From NCBI RefSeq assembly GCF_002078875.1, contig NC_034409.1:59287244-59351243 (forward strand): 64,000 bases of DNA, given 5' to 3'. The position numbers and the translations under genes were made by a program. Every line of letters starts with the position of its first letter. The stretch's first letter is position 1. The DNA comes from Numida meleagris. Taxonomy: Eukaryota > Chordata > Aves > Galliformes > Numididae. This document shows, one piece after another, positions 34,835 to 48,279 of the stretch. The notes under the pieces were generated by a model, which worked only from the letters and a program-made list of their open reading frames with translations, searched no databases and was not told where the DNA came from.

Positions 34835-35690
34835 AATGAGCACGGGTTAATGAAAGGCAGATCCTCCATGACCAACCTGATCTCCTTCTATGATAAGATG
34901 ACTTGCTTAGTGGAGGAGCAAAAGGTGGTGGATGCTACTTAGTTGTACTTTAGCAAAATATTTGATACAGTTTCCCACAGCATTATCATGGAGAAACAGG
35001 CTGCTCATGATTTGGATGGATGTACTGTTAACTAGGTGAAAACTGGCTGAGTGGCCAGGCCCAAAGGGTCACTGTGAGCTGAGTTACATCTGGTTGGCAA
35101 CTGGTTACAAATGGTGTTCCTAGGGCACAGTGTTGGCAGCCAGAACACGGGTCAGCAGTGAGTCCAAGTGACCAAGAAAGCCAATGATATCCCAGCTTGT
35201 ATCAGAAATAGTGCAGCCAGGGGGGCTAGGGAAGTGATAGTCTCTTTGAAATGCACTGGCAAGACCACATCTTGAGTACTGAGTTCAGATTTGGGCCATT
35301 CACTTTAAGGATATTAAGATGCTGGAACATGCTCGGAGAAGAGCTCGGAGAAGAAGCTGATGAAGTGACTAGAAAACAAGAGTTACGAGGAGCAGATGGG
35401 GGAACTGGGTCTGCTTAGGCTGGAGAAGACTGTGGGGAGACCTTATTGCCCTCTATGACTACCTGAAAGTAGGTTGTAGAGAGGTGAGGGTTGGTCTCTT
35501 TTCTCAAGAGACAGATGAAAGAACAAAAGGAAATGGTCTCAGCTTGCACCAGGGAAGTTTTAAATTGGATATCAGGAATAACTTCTTCATGGAAAAGATG
35601 ATGAGGAATTGTAACAGGCTGCCCGGGGAAGTTGTGGATGAGAGATATGTAAATGTCGCACTTAGGGACATGGTTCAGATCTTATCTTAC
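34835..35690 (+). mobile_element. CR1 LINE fragment (RT C-terminal part and 3' UTR)
   Basis: About 855 bp in plus orientation. In order: 'accaacctgatctccttcta', 'cagtttcccacagcatt' (the segment encoding the reverse-transcriptase region after FSKAFDT), 'ctggctgagtggccaggccc', 'tgggccattcactttaagg', 'gagaccttattgccctct', 'gaaagtaggttgtagagagg', 'aacaggctgcccggggaag', and 'cacttagggacatggttcag'. Several stop codons interrupt every frame, so it is dead. The last part before the CR1 terminal repeat is absent, so the 3' end was also lost. Confidence 0.9.
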
Positions 35691-38600
35691 AAAGTTAAGA
35701 TCTCCTTGAAATACATGGGATGATTAGCTAAACTGAGTCTCTGAATACTGGCATGCCTCAAATTAGGGAACTCTTCAGAAGAGAACTTTCTAAATTTGGA
35801 TCATCAGTTCTGGATGATGAAAACAGCAAATTAACAAGAAAATTTCAACGTAACATGCAGCAGACAAGATTGTGATAGGTTTAGCATAAATGTCGCTAGA
35901 AAGATTGTCAAAATACAAGAGGGTCTCTTCCCTTGTCCTGAAAAAATTATTAGATGTGTCTGAAACACTGCTGACAAATTCTATTTTACCTGTTCTATAA
36001 ACTTTCAAAGAAAAAAATCAAGCAATCCATACAGTCACTTCCAGAACTTCACTCCCTTTGAATATTTTCCCGGTACCTAGTATGATTATAATTACTTGCA
36101 AATTAATTCCAGATTCTTCCCATATCCAGTCCCATATCCAGTAAACAGCTGATCTCTGTCCTATTCCTAAAAATCTCTTGCATACTGAAAGACTACTAAC
36201 ATGTAAAATATTTGATGCATTAAATGTGCATTTTATCTTGCTGAAAATGTCTCATAATATACAGGTAGAATAAAAACTAACTTAGATATTACCAATACCT
36301 GAGTATATAGTCCAGCTCCATAGTCAAATAGATTACCAATCTTGGAAGAGAAGGAATACCTATACAAATACATCCATACATAATTAGACTTTTAACACAG
36401 TGCTTGCAAGAAGAGAGTAATATAAAAGGAACTTTATAAAGAACTGACATGATCTGTCAGAAAGAGCTATCACCATTGAATACTTTGTCAGATCTAACTA
36501 CTGAACACACTGGGAAATTCAGACTTAAGCATAGTTTTGTTAAAAAGAAAAGGCTGATGGGAAAACTGATTTCACATGTGATTTGAAGATAAGTAGAAAG
36601 TACACCATAGTCAGTAGAGTATCATATACTGCTTTACAATGAGTGCGCTGAAAAATTCATGTTGTATGCTACTGGACCTGTTCTGGGAATATGTTCTTAA
36701 GCTTTGGAAACTCACTAGAAAAAGTAATTTCCTGCTGTAAACAAATGATGAAGTCTTCGGAACAGGTTTCCCGACATCAAATTGCAGATGGGATGCAATT
36801 TAAAGAAAGGTAAGCTATTTGACTTGAATGCAAATCTACTCAGGGCTTCCCTAGCATTAAAAAATACTTCAGTAATCTGCCAGCCATCCACTTTAAGCAT
36901 CTGTTTTCTCCTCTTTCTTAGTAGGGGAGTTGTTTTAGGTATAATATTATTGGCTTATTATTATTGTATCAGCTGAAATGGTGATTATAGAAGGGTACAT
37001 TTTATGAAGAAGCTGGCCACAACCTAATGAATAATTAAGCTCCTAGCACATAACATTTCCCTGTTGATGTTCCCAGAGGAAAACATTGATAAGAACAACA
37101 CATTTTTATGGATCAGAAAGTAAGGTGATTGCTCCCAAGAGATGTAAATTCTCCTAGAGAAGAAAAAAGAGCAGAGAAAGCAGGTGTAATGAAAGACATG
37201 AGAACTAATCCTGGATATAGACCATAGTCCCTACAAGCAGCAATCCATCAGATCACTAGGCAGAAATGAAGAGTTAGACTATCTACTTTGGTATTCAATA
37301 TGAACAGAAGTGAAATTTGAGCATGTTCTGGATTATTTTAATAGGGAGCAGATGGACCAGGTCTATTTACTTTTCCTTTGTTGTACACCATTTCCTTAAC
37401 TGGCACCAAGTGAAGAAACATTGCTTATGATAATGTCCTGGAGGTACAGCAAGGAAAGCTCCCCAGTGCTGTTCATTGAATTTTCGGCAATAGTCACGAA
37501 ACTGCTTTTCAAAAGAAACTGAAGAGATCCTTTTTAAATTTGAGAGAAGCAGTTTTGCTTGCCAAAATAACTCCAAAGCAAAAAGTATTTTTCACATAGT
37601 TAGCAATAAAATATATTTTTTTCCTGACAAATTTTGGATTTTTTAAATGAGGAAAAAACATTTTAAGGCTGTTTTTTTTTTCTTTCTAAGAAGTATTCTC
37701 ATTTTGAATTTACTATCATTTTTATATCCATAAAAAGGTTGAGTTCTCTTCAAAGGAAATGAGGTAATTAATTCTATTTTAAATATCTCACATTTTTGTT
37801 TCTGTGTTTTAAAAATGCACAGAATTTTCCTTTTGAGATAACTTCAGTTATTTTTATAGATACTGAGATTTTTTTAGCTAGTGAATTGAAAATTCCATTA
37901 TTATTTTCCCATATACATTCAAGTCAACATGTTGGAAGTCACTTTTCAAGGTCACAGAATAGATGTCCTCTCTTCTACATCACCAGTAATTTGACAATAT
38001 GAGAAACTTCTCCCATGGCTCTGCTGGGAGCAAAGGTTAAGGAGAGGTTGAAAATTCTGAATGAAAATTGACATATTCTATCCTTCTATTCTGCAGGAAG
38101 AGAAAAGAAACTAAACCCTGAAAATAGCAGAAATGTGATGATGTTCCAGAAGCTTCTCACCCTATTTTCTCAAGGTACAATCTGATCTGCATTTGGCCAT
38201 CTACATGGGATGACTGACAGTTTCAAGAATGATGAAACCTGAAGAGTCAGGTAATTTAAATGATTACTTCCAGCCATATCATTTCACCACATCACAACTA
38301 ACAAGTATCAGCAACTGGTTATATTTGAGTTTGTGCAGATATTATTTACCCAATTATAGTGATAATTAATGATTAGTTTACATCATCTACAGTAATGTAT
38401 TAATTGTGAGTTTTTCATTTAAATAAGGCTGGCCACTCTTGACAAACCAGATATTTTTTCTTCTCAAAATCAGTGATAAATCTACTCATTTTCTGACTTT
38501 GATGGTAAAGGTATGGCTCCAAATGTGTTAACTAAAAAACTAAGTGAAATTTTGCCAGTAATTCAATTTCACGTTCTTTTTCCACATATGTCTTGCAACC

Positions 38601-39774
38601 CTATTGCCCTCTCTGAGATTACAGGCTGTAACCACTCAGAAACTTGGCCTATGAGGTATAAATTTGAATATTTAGGTCTGAATAAGGATAACTTTGGGAG
38701 ATTCTCTTTTTTTCTTATACAAAACATACAGTTGTTAGCTATCAGCCAAAATTACATGATTTTATTAAACAGCTGTAAAACAAGTCACTCTTTTGTCTTG
38801 CGTAGTTATTTACACCAGGACTAAACAAATGTGAAGTGGATGAAGGTTCTGGTTTTCTGTTTCAGTCATATTTATGTGTACTTTTCACTCACTTTGTGAA
38901 TCATTTCTGTGGCTTTGTGCAAATCAGCAATAAGACAGGACATTCTCCATTATGCACAGCATTTTCTGCAACTTCAACTGACTGCAGCGTGGTTATCTGA
39001 AGTCAAATATCTGTCACTGACTGTTAACTTGGTACTTTAGACAGCTGAGAGAAATTGAGATCATCTAACATCTACAGTTTTCGCCAATGGTAAATGTCCT
39101 TCTGATTACGAAAGCATTCTACTATAGCTGAGCTTGTTTTAAATAACTTTCAGGAATTTATTTGGTCCTTCTTTCCTATTGTTCTCATACCTTTCATTGT
39201 AAGCATTACTTTTGAGACTATCTAAAAATAAAAAGAAAGTGTTTATCTAGAAGTATAGGGACTTTGGAATGGTACTAAGTTGGAAGAGTAACTTTATTTT
39301 TTCAGAAGATCTGATATTTATTAAGATAATTCTTTTCAGTTTTGCCAAGTTTTTATAGAGTACTGTAGCTCCATTAACAGCCTGGCCAACGGCATTCTCT
39401 ATAGAATACTAATTCATTTTGCTTATAGGCTTATAAACACCTGATTCCAGCTTTAGAAACTAATTAGTTAGCTAGAGATCTTACATAAAATGAGCAATTT
39501 TTTGATATCCAAAACTGTGCTGAATCTAAATGCCAACATTTTTTCTAATTATGAAGAACACAAAGGAATGTCAGAGGGTTAGAAAGCACATTGTGTCTTA
39601 AATTGAGATAAAATGACAGGCAGTGTATCACTCAGCCACATATTTGCTTATTAAATAACACTAGAAAAACTCATGGTTAGCTCTGTTCTCCAGAACTGAA
39701 GAGTTTAGGGATTAAGAAGGAAAAAATTCTTGCTTGGCTTTAATGGAATTAGTTTTGCATAGAAAATTCTGGAC
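35691..39774. other. unique AT-rich non-coding DNA
   Basis: No gene, RNA or repeat recognised on either strand over about 4 kb. Confidence 0.55.
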
Positions 39775-40220
39775 CATCACCATTGCTCTCTCTTGAGTTT
39801 GGTGTGAGGGACAGGAACTGAAGCTAGGGGAATTCTTATCACTGTGCCACAGGTTAGGACCATCTGTGGTGGGGACTGTGGGTACATCACAGGGCAGGGT
39901 TTACCTGGAGACCCACCGCAGCATTCTTGCAAACCTAGTCCCAAGTGTTCATGTGAACCGATAGCTTTAGTGAGTCTCTTGTGGCCAACCCACAAATGTG
40001 CTGCTTGTCCTCCAACCAGATAGTGCAGGTGAGCAAAACTCTGAAATGGAGTCACTGCTCCAGCTGTACTGTGGTTGGACCTGGTCCACCTGCACCTGGT
40101 AGCATGTCTTACCTATGTGGGGCTTCCCAGGAGCAGTCTTCAGTTAATCCTGCAGGCATCCTTTCAACACACAGAGCTGTTCAACAAAAGCCCTATGTTT
40201 ACATTTTATCACCAAACTGA
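39775..40220. other. relatively GC-rich unknown segment
   Basis: Composition is richer in G+C than both flanks. A 92-codon minus-strand frame (39777-40055) and a 79-codon plus-strand frame (39981-40220) overlap, neither recognisable. It could be a fragment of an LTR or an old exon; I cannot assign it. Confidence 0.25.
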
Positions 40221-42102
40221 GGGGTTACTTCAAAGCCATTTTCCTATGTTTTAAAGAATTAATTCCTTTCAGGGTTATCTGGTGGAAGGACTTATGACCG
40301 TGTTTGTAAAAAATAATAAAGAAGTGTGTGTGGAGGAGTCGTGAAAATTTCTTTTTTTTTCTGTTAGGCTCAAGCCGGCTGAATCAGCTCCAAATAAAAC
40401 AACCATCCAAATAAACAAACAAATTTAACAAACATAAAAATGCACAAAAAATAAAAACTTTACAATAAAAAAAAAAAGAAACAACATTTAGAAGATAAAC
40501 TGGGATGCTATTTTACAATCCACAGCCTTTGCCCCTTGCAATCTCAGATTTCCTGTGCTGAAAATATTTTGATAATGAATCTATACTGATTCACTAAAGA
40601 TGGAATTTTGATTTATCTATGGCTTCACAGAAATTTATTTTCATTGATGTTGGTCATCTGATGCTACTGCTTCATTTTGTGCTGTGTTTGAGAAAACAGC
40701 TTTTTAAATACAGGAGATAAGTAAGTTTTATGTAGTTCTTCAAGTTGCCTTGGGGAATTGTTTAAGAGTCCATTAGTGCCTAAGGAAAATTTTTCATTGA
40801 TTTGGAAAACTAAGATGTCTCAGAGATGCTAATTCCAACTTTGACAGCATTTGAGTTTTCAAGGAGTTTCCTGATGAGGCAAAACCAAACTCAGACAAAA
40901 TGAAAATAAAGCAAAAACTTATTTTCAGATTTGAAAAGTTAGTTTTAAGATTTCTGTTCTTTCTTTCTCACAGCAGAAATGACTGGAGAACCCTGGGTGT
41001 AGTCACTGCTCTTCTGAGATTTCATCAGATAAGCCCCCACAAACCGCTTTGATTTTGACAAATAATATAACAGTGCGGAACTGTTAAGATATTCTGACTT
41101 TCTCAGCTTGATGCATTCAGCAGTGCAGCTTTTCAGGGCGCACAACTCTCATGCAATTATCGTTAGCTAAATGCCCTTTTAAGTCTCCCAAGGAGAGAGA
41201 CATCATAAAGCTATGAACAAAGATGCAGAAAAGGATACAGAGAAGTGAGATTAAAGTTTGTCCCCTTGCAAAGGGTCTTGCACTACAAAACCACGAATTT
41301 ATGGAAGAGAAGAAAACTTTGTGACCCTTCCATCAGCTCTTGTTTAATATAAATTAATATAAATAATGTAAATATTCTTGGGAATGCCAACAGTCAGTAG
41401 CTGAAAGGCGGGTTTTGCTCATCACAGTTTGTGGCTGTGGTCCACTGAAGATTAAAAAGCTTAAGAAACAGCTTTCAGGAACAAGAGAAACTTGAGATTA
41501 ACCTTTGAAAGAAAGGAAGGCTTAATGATTTTGTATGCTTCTTTTCTATTGTGGGGCAGATAAGAAAGAAAATTGTGAAGACTTTACAGGTTCCAGTGTG
41601 TTGACTGAAGAGAATCTATCCTGAATTATGATTTGAACTGAAGGAGTCCTGTAAGCCTGACACTGGATCTATTTGGAAATATAGCTGATGTACTGCCTCC
41701 TCAAAAATTTGAGAAAATGAGCCTTGACTCTGTCTTTAAACACCAACGTATCTTCACATCAAGGGAAAAGAAAAAGAAGCAGAGTTTTTTTTCATAAAAT
41801 ATATATTTTTAATTTTAATAAAAATAACAAGAATACCCAACTCAGCACCAGACAATACTCATCTCTAAGACAGATAGGAGGAGATGTCGTTGGAGAATTG
41901 CCAGGAACACAGTCATCTATATATGTGTACAAAGTTGGTCCAATACAAAATACCAAGCAAGATGTGAATGTCATTGCCAGCTTAAAAAAAAAAAAAAAAA
42001 AAAAAGAAGGAACATTTCATGATAAAAAGTTTTGTCAGGGAACTGACAAACAAGAGTTCTAGAATCCTGTTCAGTGTGCTGATAAGGGTGCTGCTGTGAA
42101 GT
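40221..42102. other. unique non-coding DNA with A-rich tracts
   Basis: No gene seen. Contains A-rich sequence at 40395-40485 and an uninterrupted A22 tract at 41984-42005. Confidence 0.5.
41984..42005 (+). repeat. poly-A tract (22 A)
   Basis: Uninterrupted run of 22 A. An AATAAA lies at 41817-41822, too far upstream to make this a convincing processed-transcript tail. Confidence 0.95.
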
Positions 42103-42435
42103 TGTTGTGGTCAAACCGGCAGCAGCTCAGCACCACACAGCCATTCACGCAACCCCACCCCTCCCAAGCTGGGATGAGAGAGAGAACTGGAAACAAAACA
42201 GAACTTATGGGTTGAAATAAAAACTATTTACTAAGCAGAAAAGGAAAAACTGGAAGAAAAATGTAATGATAACAATACATATACATATACACAGTGTAAT
42301 TATTCACCATCCGCTGACTGACACACGGCAACAGTACAACTTCCCATGGACCAGTGCCCTGCTACCAACGCAACATTTCACCACCCACTGGCTGACACCC
42401 AAGAAATAGCACAACTGCCCACCAATCATTCCACA
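42103..42435 (-). mobile_element. partial ERVL-like LTR, minus orientation
   Basis: The plus strand begins TGTTGTGGTCAAACC, then 'cagcaccacacagcc', 'acttatgggttgaaataaa' and 'ctgacacccaagaaatagc'. This is the complement of the 3' half of the same LTR type seen in the other orientation at 33.2 kb. Similarity stops near 42435, before the U3 part with the promoter. The segment contains a partial duplication of 'ttcaccatccgctgactgac' (42303-42346 and 42377-42421). Confidence 0.65.
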
Positions 42436-43802
42436 AGGATTATGTACTTGTTGCTGAACAACACGTAGGTTTAATCACTTTAGGAGAAGGTAAGTGGCTG
42501 TTAAACATAAAACACAATGGTTGCTTACAAGAAATGAAATGAAGAAGAATTATAAAACCAGTTGAAACCGTCCCTTCATTTTCAGAACTTCTCCTTTTAG
42601 GTTCAATGTGATTGAGAGTGTCAGTTGCTCTGTGTAGGAATTTTAAATATGAAAGTGCTACTTGAAGTTTTATTTTGAAGCATTAATTCTGCTTTTGGTC
42701 TCCTAGGGACAAATTGCCATCAAGTACCTGAGCTCATAAATCCTCTGACAGGGAAGCAAATGTGAAAGAAGGTTTATCTGTTTGTTTGTTTTTCCTTGTA
42801 TAATCACTCACCAATCATACTGTAGTAGAACAGTACAGATCTTACTGTGATTAATTCAAATAAGCATTATGATATTATTCCATTGTTCACATGCAGCAGT
42901 CCACCTCATGCAACCTCTATGGCATGCCAAGCTATGTGGTAAATGTAACAGCGCCTTCATGCATAAACAAAGTGGGAGACACTTTGTTTTCATTGAATTG
43001 TTATGCCTGTTATTAGCAACACTGGCATAGTAGAAATAAGAACTGAAAAAAGTCAAAGAATCTCTTTACCAACTCACATACTGAGTCACACATGGAGAAA
43101 ATTAAATTAGACCTACAGACACCACAGTTCTTGTACATTTTTTGCTTTGTTCTGACAGTGACTGCATTTTTGCAAGGTTCTACCTTAAGCGTGGAGCAAA
43201 CAGGGACATTTAGTTTCCTCATTTCCTCCTCAGTGGAACATAAAATCTAATTTTAATTTGAGAGCCACTACTGAGTGCACAGCATTGATCTGCGCACAGT
43301 TTGTGCTTGTTCTCTAGGGGAAATCTGCAAACATAATGCACATGTTCCTCTTGTGGATGGAGGGTGCCCATGTTCAACATCACTTCTGCTTCTGCCATCT
43401 CAGCTGAAGAACTACCAAGGGAATGACTTCAGGGAAGCACGTGGTAACCTGACACCGTGGCCAGTTTTTCTTCCCTCTCCAGCACAAACTTGAAAAATCC
43501 ATTTTCAAATGATCCTAAGATTATGCCTTTAGGAAAACCAGCTCATAAGGATCAACACAGAACAGCATGTCTACAACTCAGACCTTGGTTTATTAACCTC
43601 CTTGTAGCAATTTGATATTTAAGGGATGTTTCCCATACAGTTCTCCACACCAACAAAGTTCACGCACTACAGAAGACTTCATTCTGCTCCACTGATTACT
43701 GCATTGTATTGACAATGTTAAAGAAAGGAGAGAGCAGATCCTTCTTCAGGAACACTCAAATTCATCTACAGTTTGCTGCAGGTTAGTGAATAGCAGAACT
43801 GC

Positions 43803-43841
<39 letters not shown>

Positions 43842-46800
43842 TTATATACAACTCATATATATTATATATATACATATAACTATTTTCTGCTGAAGTAGCA
43901 AAATAGTTACAAGGTGTGTAAAACAGCTGATCCACTACATTTGGATTGAATTCTGGGAAATTTTTAGTATATTGCTGTATTATTGCCAATGCTTTTGAAC
44001 ACGTAAATCTCAATACCCAAACATCCATTTTTATGTCCACGTTTTTCTTAATATGTTGTGTATTTTCTGTCTTATGCTTGACCCTTATTTTCTGACATAT
44101 TTTAGTACATAACAACTTACATTTGTGACCCCTTTCAGCTTTGATCCTGCCTAAATTGCATGTTTTGTTTTGTTTTTTTTTTCTCTTTCTATGTCAACAA
44201 AATAGTTCATAAGTATTTCCCTTGCAATCAAAATAGGCACAGTATTCTGTGTGAGCTTGTAAGCATAGGACTCTTAGTAAGAAATATCAGTCAGTCGGGG
44301 GCTTAGACAAGATACAAACATTTTGCATGAGTGGCATGACTTCCTGACACTGATCTTTTAAAGTTGGCTCTGTAGTGATCACAATAACAAGTGGAAGAAA
44401 AGCAAAATAAAGCCAAACATGCATTTGCTATTTAAGCTTTTATAGCAGCTTGGCTGCTGTGTGATCTTTATTCCACCCAGAGATAAAAAGTTCAGCTTGC
44501 TTACAAAAAAGCTGCCACCAGTGGCTAACATGTACAGGCTTTGCAATGATACCCAGTGAGCAGCTCTACTCTCGTAATCAAGTGTTTGGTCTATCAGCTA
44601 TTAAAAAAACATATGTTACCTACTGTCTCATGGCTTGTATCTCAAAGATATGACAGACTCCACTGTAACCAGCCAGCACTGCACCATGCCTAGGGCAGAT
44701 CCCATTGACTTTACTAGATGTTAGCACTAAATCTATCTTAATAAACTTGTTGGCAGTCAGGATTTTTTCCTAATGGCAAACAACCACCACTAGCCTACAA
44801 CATAAACAGTTGATCTGCTCACTCATCACATTTTGAAGTTACCAAATGTCTCTTTCTGGAACCTGCCTCAATTCTAAACAAAAGGTCTCTTTGACTGTAT
44901 TGGAAGGAATCAGCTTGCATACAAATTAGAAGGAAGGCTTCTGGCTTGATCCGGCTATAGAGATGTTTCCTAGAGCTTCATGCCTATCTCAGCATCCTCT
45001 TTTCACTCCTTCTTACTGAAGATGACAGATTCCCAAATACTGGATCTCATCTATATCCCTCCAGACTCTTCCATTTTGCCTTCTCAGTGTCTTGTCTTCT
45101 GGGTCCCTCTCTCAGTCCCTGAAGACAATAAGTCACCTGGTACTCTCTGCCTGAATGCCACAACTTCAGAGAGGACAGGACAGTCCATATTCAAGGGCTC
45201 TTCACAGCATATAATTTCTATGATGCAGTCTGTCATTTTGATGAAAGGTAGCAGATCAAGAAGAAGCAGTAAATATGTTTCAGATGCCCTCTGACAGATT
45301 AGGAACACAACTATGAAAAGTGTGCATTTTACTGGTCCCACATTTTAGTATTTAGCAAAGAAAATTGCTCAAAAATCATAAGATCTCTTAAATGATATTT
45401 CTATGTAATTTTCACTCACTTGCAGCCCAACTGGGTTGACCAGATTCACAATGACTAACCACAGAGTTTACTGTTGGTTAACATCACAGAAATCCAGATC
45501 CTATTTAAATGCAAGGAAAAATAACAATATCTGTATTAAAACTTAGGATGAAGAGTGCTAGCTAGTCAGTGCTAGTTAAATCTGTAAATTAAACACACAG
45601 ATATAAGGAACAAATTATTCAGTAGAAAGCAGAAATATTTGCTTTTTCTTGTAGATAGCCCTAAGTAATGCCACAGGAACTTTGCATTACCTTCAAATTG
45701 ATCTAAGTACAAGGAATTAGCAGCAGTCTCAATGAGTGTTTATGGTTAGCCTTAATATTTTCATATGAAGTCAATGCCTGGTATTTAAATAGCCTATTTC
45801 CATTCACAAGCAACAGCTTTTTAACCTCATGCAGTCAGCAGGAAGTCCCTTTTAACATTGCAGTATTTCATTTATATAAATTAGAAGCATTAGGTGAAGT
45901 ACAGCAAGGCTGCATTATTTATGTTAACTGAGGTGCTATGTCTGAGAATTGTGATTTTTTTAGCACTTAAAGGTTATATTTAAAGAAAATAAAATATCCT
46001 ATTTAATTCTTAGAGGGGAAGCCTTGGAGAGAAAGAGGGAGGTTGGCTGTCAGTCATATAGAACAGCTTAGGATTGCCCCTAATTCGTAAGCAGTTCTGG
46101 GCTTTCCACTTTCTTCCTGTGCTTTCACTTAATAGCTATGGGCCTGATTCTCATTTTTTTCTCAAATTTCCAGCACCATTTCTCACCCCCCCAAAAATTT
46201 GGCCATCTATCCATAAGTCTTCTTAGTCTTCTGTTGTGTCACTTTGTATCCTTGGAAACAAACAGCGAATTTGAAGTAATAATCATTCTTGCACAGCTTT
46301 CTCAGCAACTCTGTTTCTCAGTAGATATTATAACCTAAGGCATCGCACTTTGTTTCTCAGCGTATAACCAGATTTTGTATGTGGACAGCAGCAACAATTC
46401 TAGTACAGCTTTTGATATAATGTATCCACATGATGCCTTGACTTTTTTTCTTTATATGTGGTGGGTTGTCTCAATCATAAGTACGTGAGCAACCTTTTCA
46501 CCACATACTCTACAGTTCTTTGAAGAAACAGTCCTGATGATGATGTTTTAAGAGAAGGCCCTTAAGTGATATTAATTCTTTGAAGAAGCTGTCCTCCATT
46601 TCAAAGCAGTGACTGATAGTAACTCAATACGAACTTTTTCCCTGCCTTTGGGATGTCAGAGGTACCTGAAAAATCAGCTGAGAAAAATCATATTCAGGAC
46701 TGGAGAAAAGAAAATTAGAAAGTAGTATTCCATATCTCATTAAAATGTACATACATTTTAGGCAATAAAGTGAAAAAGACTTCTGGAAGATCTGCAACAC

Positions 46801-46947
46801 ATTCTCTGGGGCAGGAAACCTACTGTCATTACAATTAATTTCACAGTGTACAAAATGGGAATAATAGAAGATGAGGAACTGAATAAGTAGTCCTATATGC
46901 AGTCTTCTCAGTGAGATACATATCCTGTAAAGATGTATTGACTCTTC
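42436..46947. other. unique non-coding DNA
   Basis: No gene or transposon recognised. A (TA)n tract lies at 43806-43839. The overlapping frames at 44980-45341 (104 codons plus, 85 codons minus) have no recognisable domain. Confidence 0.5.
43806..43839. repeat. (TA)17 microsatellite
   Basis: 34 bases of alternating T and A, followed after 18 bases by a second AT-alternating stretch (43855-43879). Confidence 0.95.
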
Positions 46948-47241
46948 TCAGCTCTTCTCAGTGGTGTTAGTAGTAGGATAAGGAGTAATGGCCTAAAACT
47001 TGAACACAGGAAGTTCCATATAAACATGCAGAACTTTGTTACACTCAGGGTGATGGAGCACTAGAACAGGTTGCCCAGAGAGGTTGTGGAGTCTCCTTCT
47101 AGGGAGATATTCAAGACATGTTTGGATGCCTACCTGTGCGACCTATTGTAGGGTACCTGCTTTAACAGGGAGTTGGACTTGATAGTCTCTTGTGGTCCCT
47201 TCCAATCCCTGCAATTGTGTGATTCTGTGACTCTGTGACTC
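46948..47241 (+). mobile_element. CR1 LINE 3' end
   Basis: Plus-oriented, about 294 bp: 'gctcttctcagtggtg', 'acacaggaagttccatata', 'gagcactagaacaggttgcc', 'agagaggttgtggagtctcc', 'gagttggacttgatagtctc', 'ggtcccttccaatccctgca', and terminal GTGTGATTCTGTGACTCTGT. 5'-truncated and non-coding. It uses the ATTCTGTG type of terminal repeat rather than ATTCTATG, so it is a different subfamily from the copy at 28.1 kb. Confidence 0.95.
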
Positions 47242-47262
47242 CTTAACAGAAGGCTACAGTGG

Positions 47263-47304
47263 AAAATAAATAAAATAAAATAAAATAAAATAAAATAAAA
47301 TAAA
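47263..47304 (+). repeat. (AAAAT)n microsatellite
   Basis: About eight TAAAA units, 22 bases after the CR1 end. Confidence 0.95.
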
Positions 47305-47481
47305 GCAGGAAAGCAACAGCTGGATCTGGATAAACTGTTTCCAAATAAACACAGTGGGAAGGGGAAGGTGATCCATGGCAACAGCTTCTTTCTCTGCTGC
47401 ATCACACAGTGATGCAGGAAAGGAAAAGCTGAAAAAAAAAATTGCCAGTGCTGTGAACAGGTGAATTAAAATCTAGGGGAG

Positions 47482-47522
47482 AAAAAAAAAAAAAAAAGAA
47501 GAAGAAGAAGAAGAAGAAGAAA
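47482..47522 (+). repeat. A16 followed by (GAA)n
   Basis: Sixteen A then eight GAA units; an all-purine tract of 41 bases. Confidence 0.95.
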
Positions 47523-48279
47523 TTATAATTGTACCCAGATCTTTGAGAGGATCTGCTGTAAACAGACCTATCAAGATCACCATGTGTAGAAAACCAGTGA
47601 GCTAAACGTGAGTAGACAGCTTACTGCATAAGGATTGATTTTCTCTGAAAAGCTTTGGTTCCAAATAAATAATACTTGTCTTTAAGAAGGCTATCTGGTC
47701 AGTTTATTAACAACATGTTACTGCTTCTGGAAAGAACAGAAGTACAAAACAGCACTTAGACCTGCCAAGACAAGCTCTGATAGTGCTGGGCCATTGCAGC
47801 CAAAGTAGCTGTGCATCAGAGAGACACAGTGTTCCCCTCTGAGGAAAACAACAGTTCACACAACAAGATCTTAGAAAGGAGATCAAGAAGTCCCAGAGGT
47901 GCAATTGGCTTATTAATAACAGCAACTTCTTGTGCCCCAACGTGCTGCTTAAAAGAAAAACTATTGCACTTTTTATCTATTGTAGTATAATAGTAATCTG
48001 CTATTAGGTTCCAAATGAGCTAATATGAACAAAAGGAAATACAAAGCAACAATACAATGTTTAGCAGGAATGATAAGAACAAAATCAAGGAAAACCCTGC
48101 TCTTTTATTCAGTCAAATGGAAAAAGAGAAGCTGATGGTGCTAGGAAGGCTGAAGAATTTAGTATTATTTAATAGAGTCTACGCTCAAAGATTTAGCGAC
48201 CTAACATCAACAAGAAATGTAAAAAGTTTGAGATGTAAGTGGAAAAGATCAAAATAAGAAATATCCAGAGACACCAAAT
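47523..48279. other. unique non-coding DNA
   Basis: No gene or repeat recognised. Confidence 0.45.

Noticed and set aside
41724..42062. Possible processed retrocopy ending in the A22 tract
   Set aside because: The AATAAA at 41817 is about 160 bases from the A-run, the frame continues through the A-run, no parent gene is recognised, and retrocopies are rare in birds because CR1 does not copy poly-A mRNAs well.
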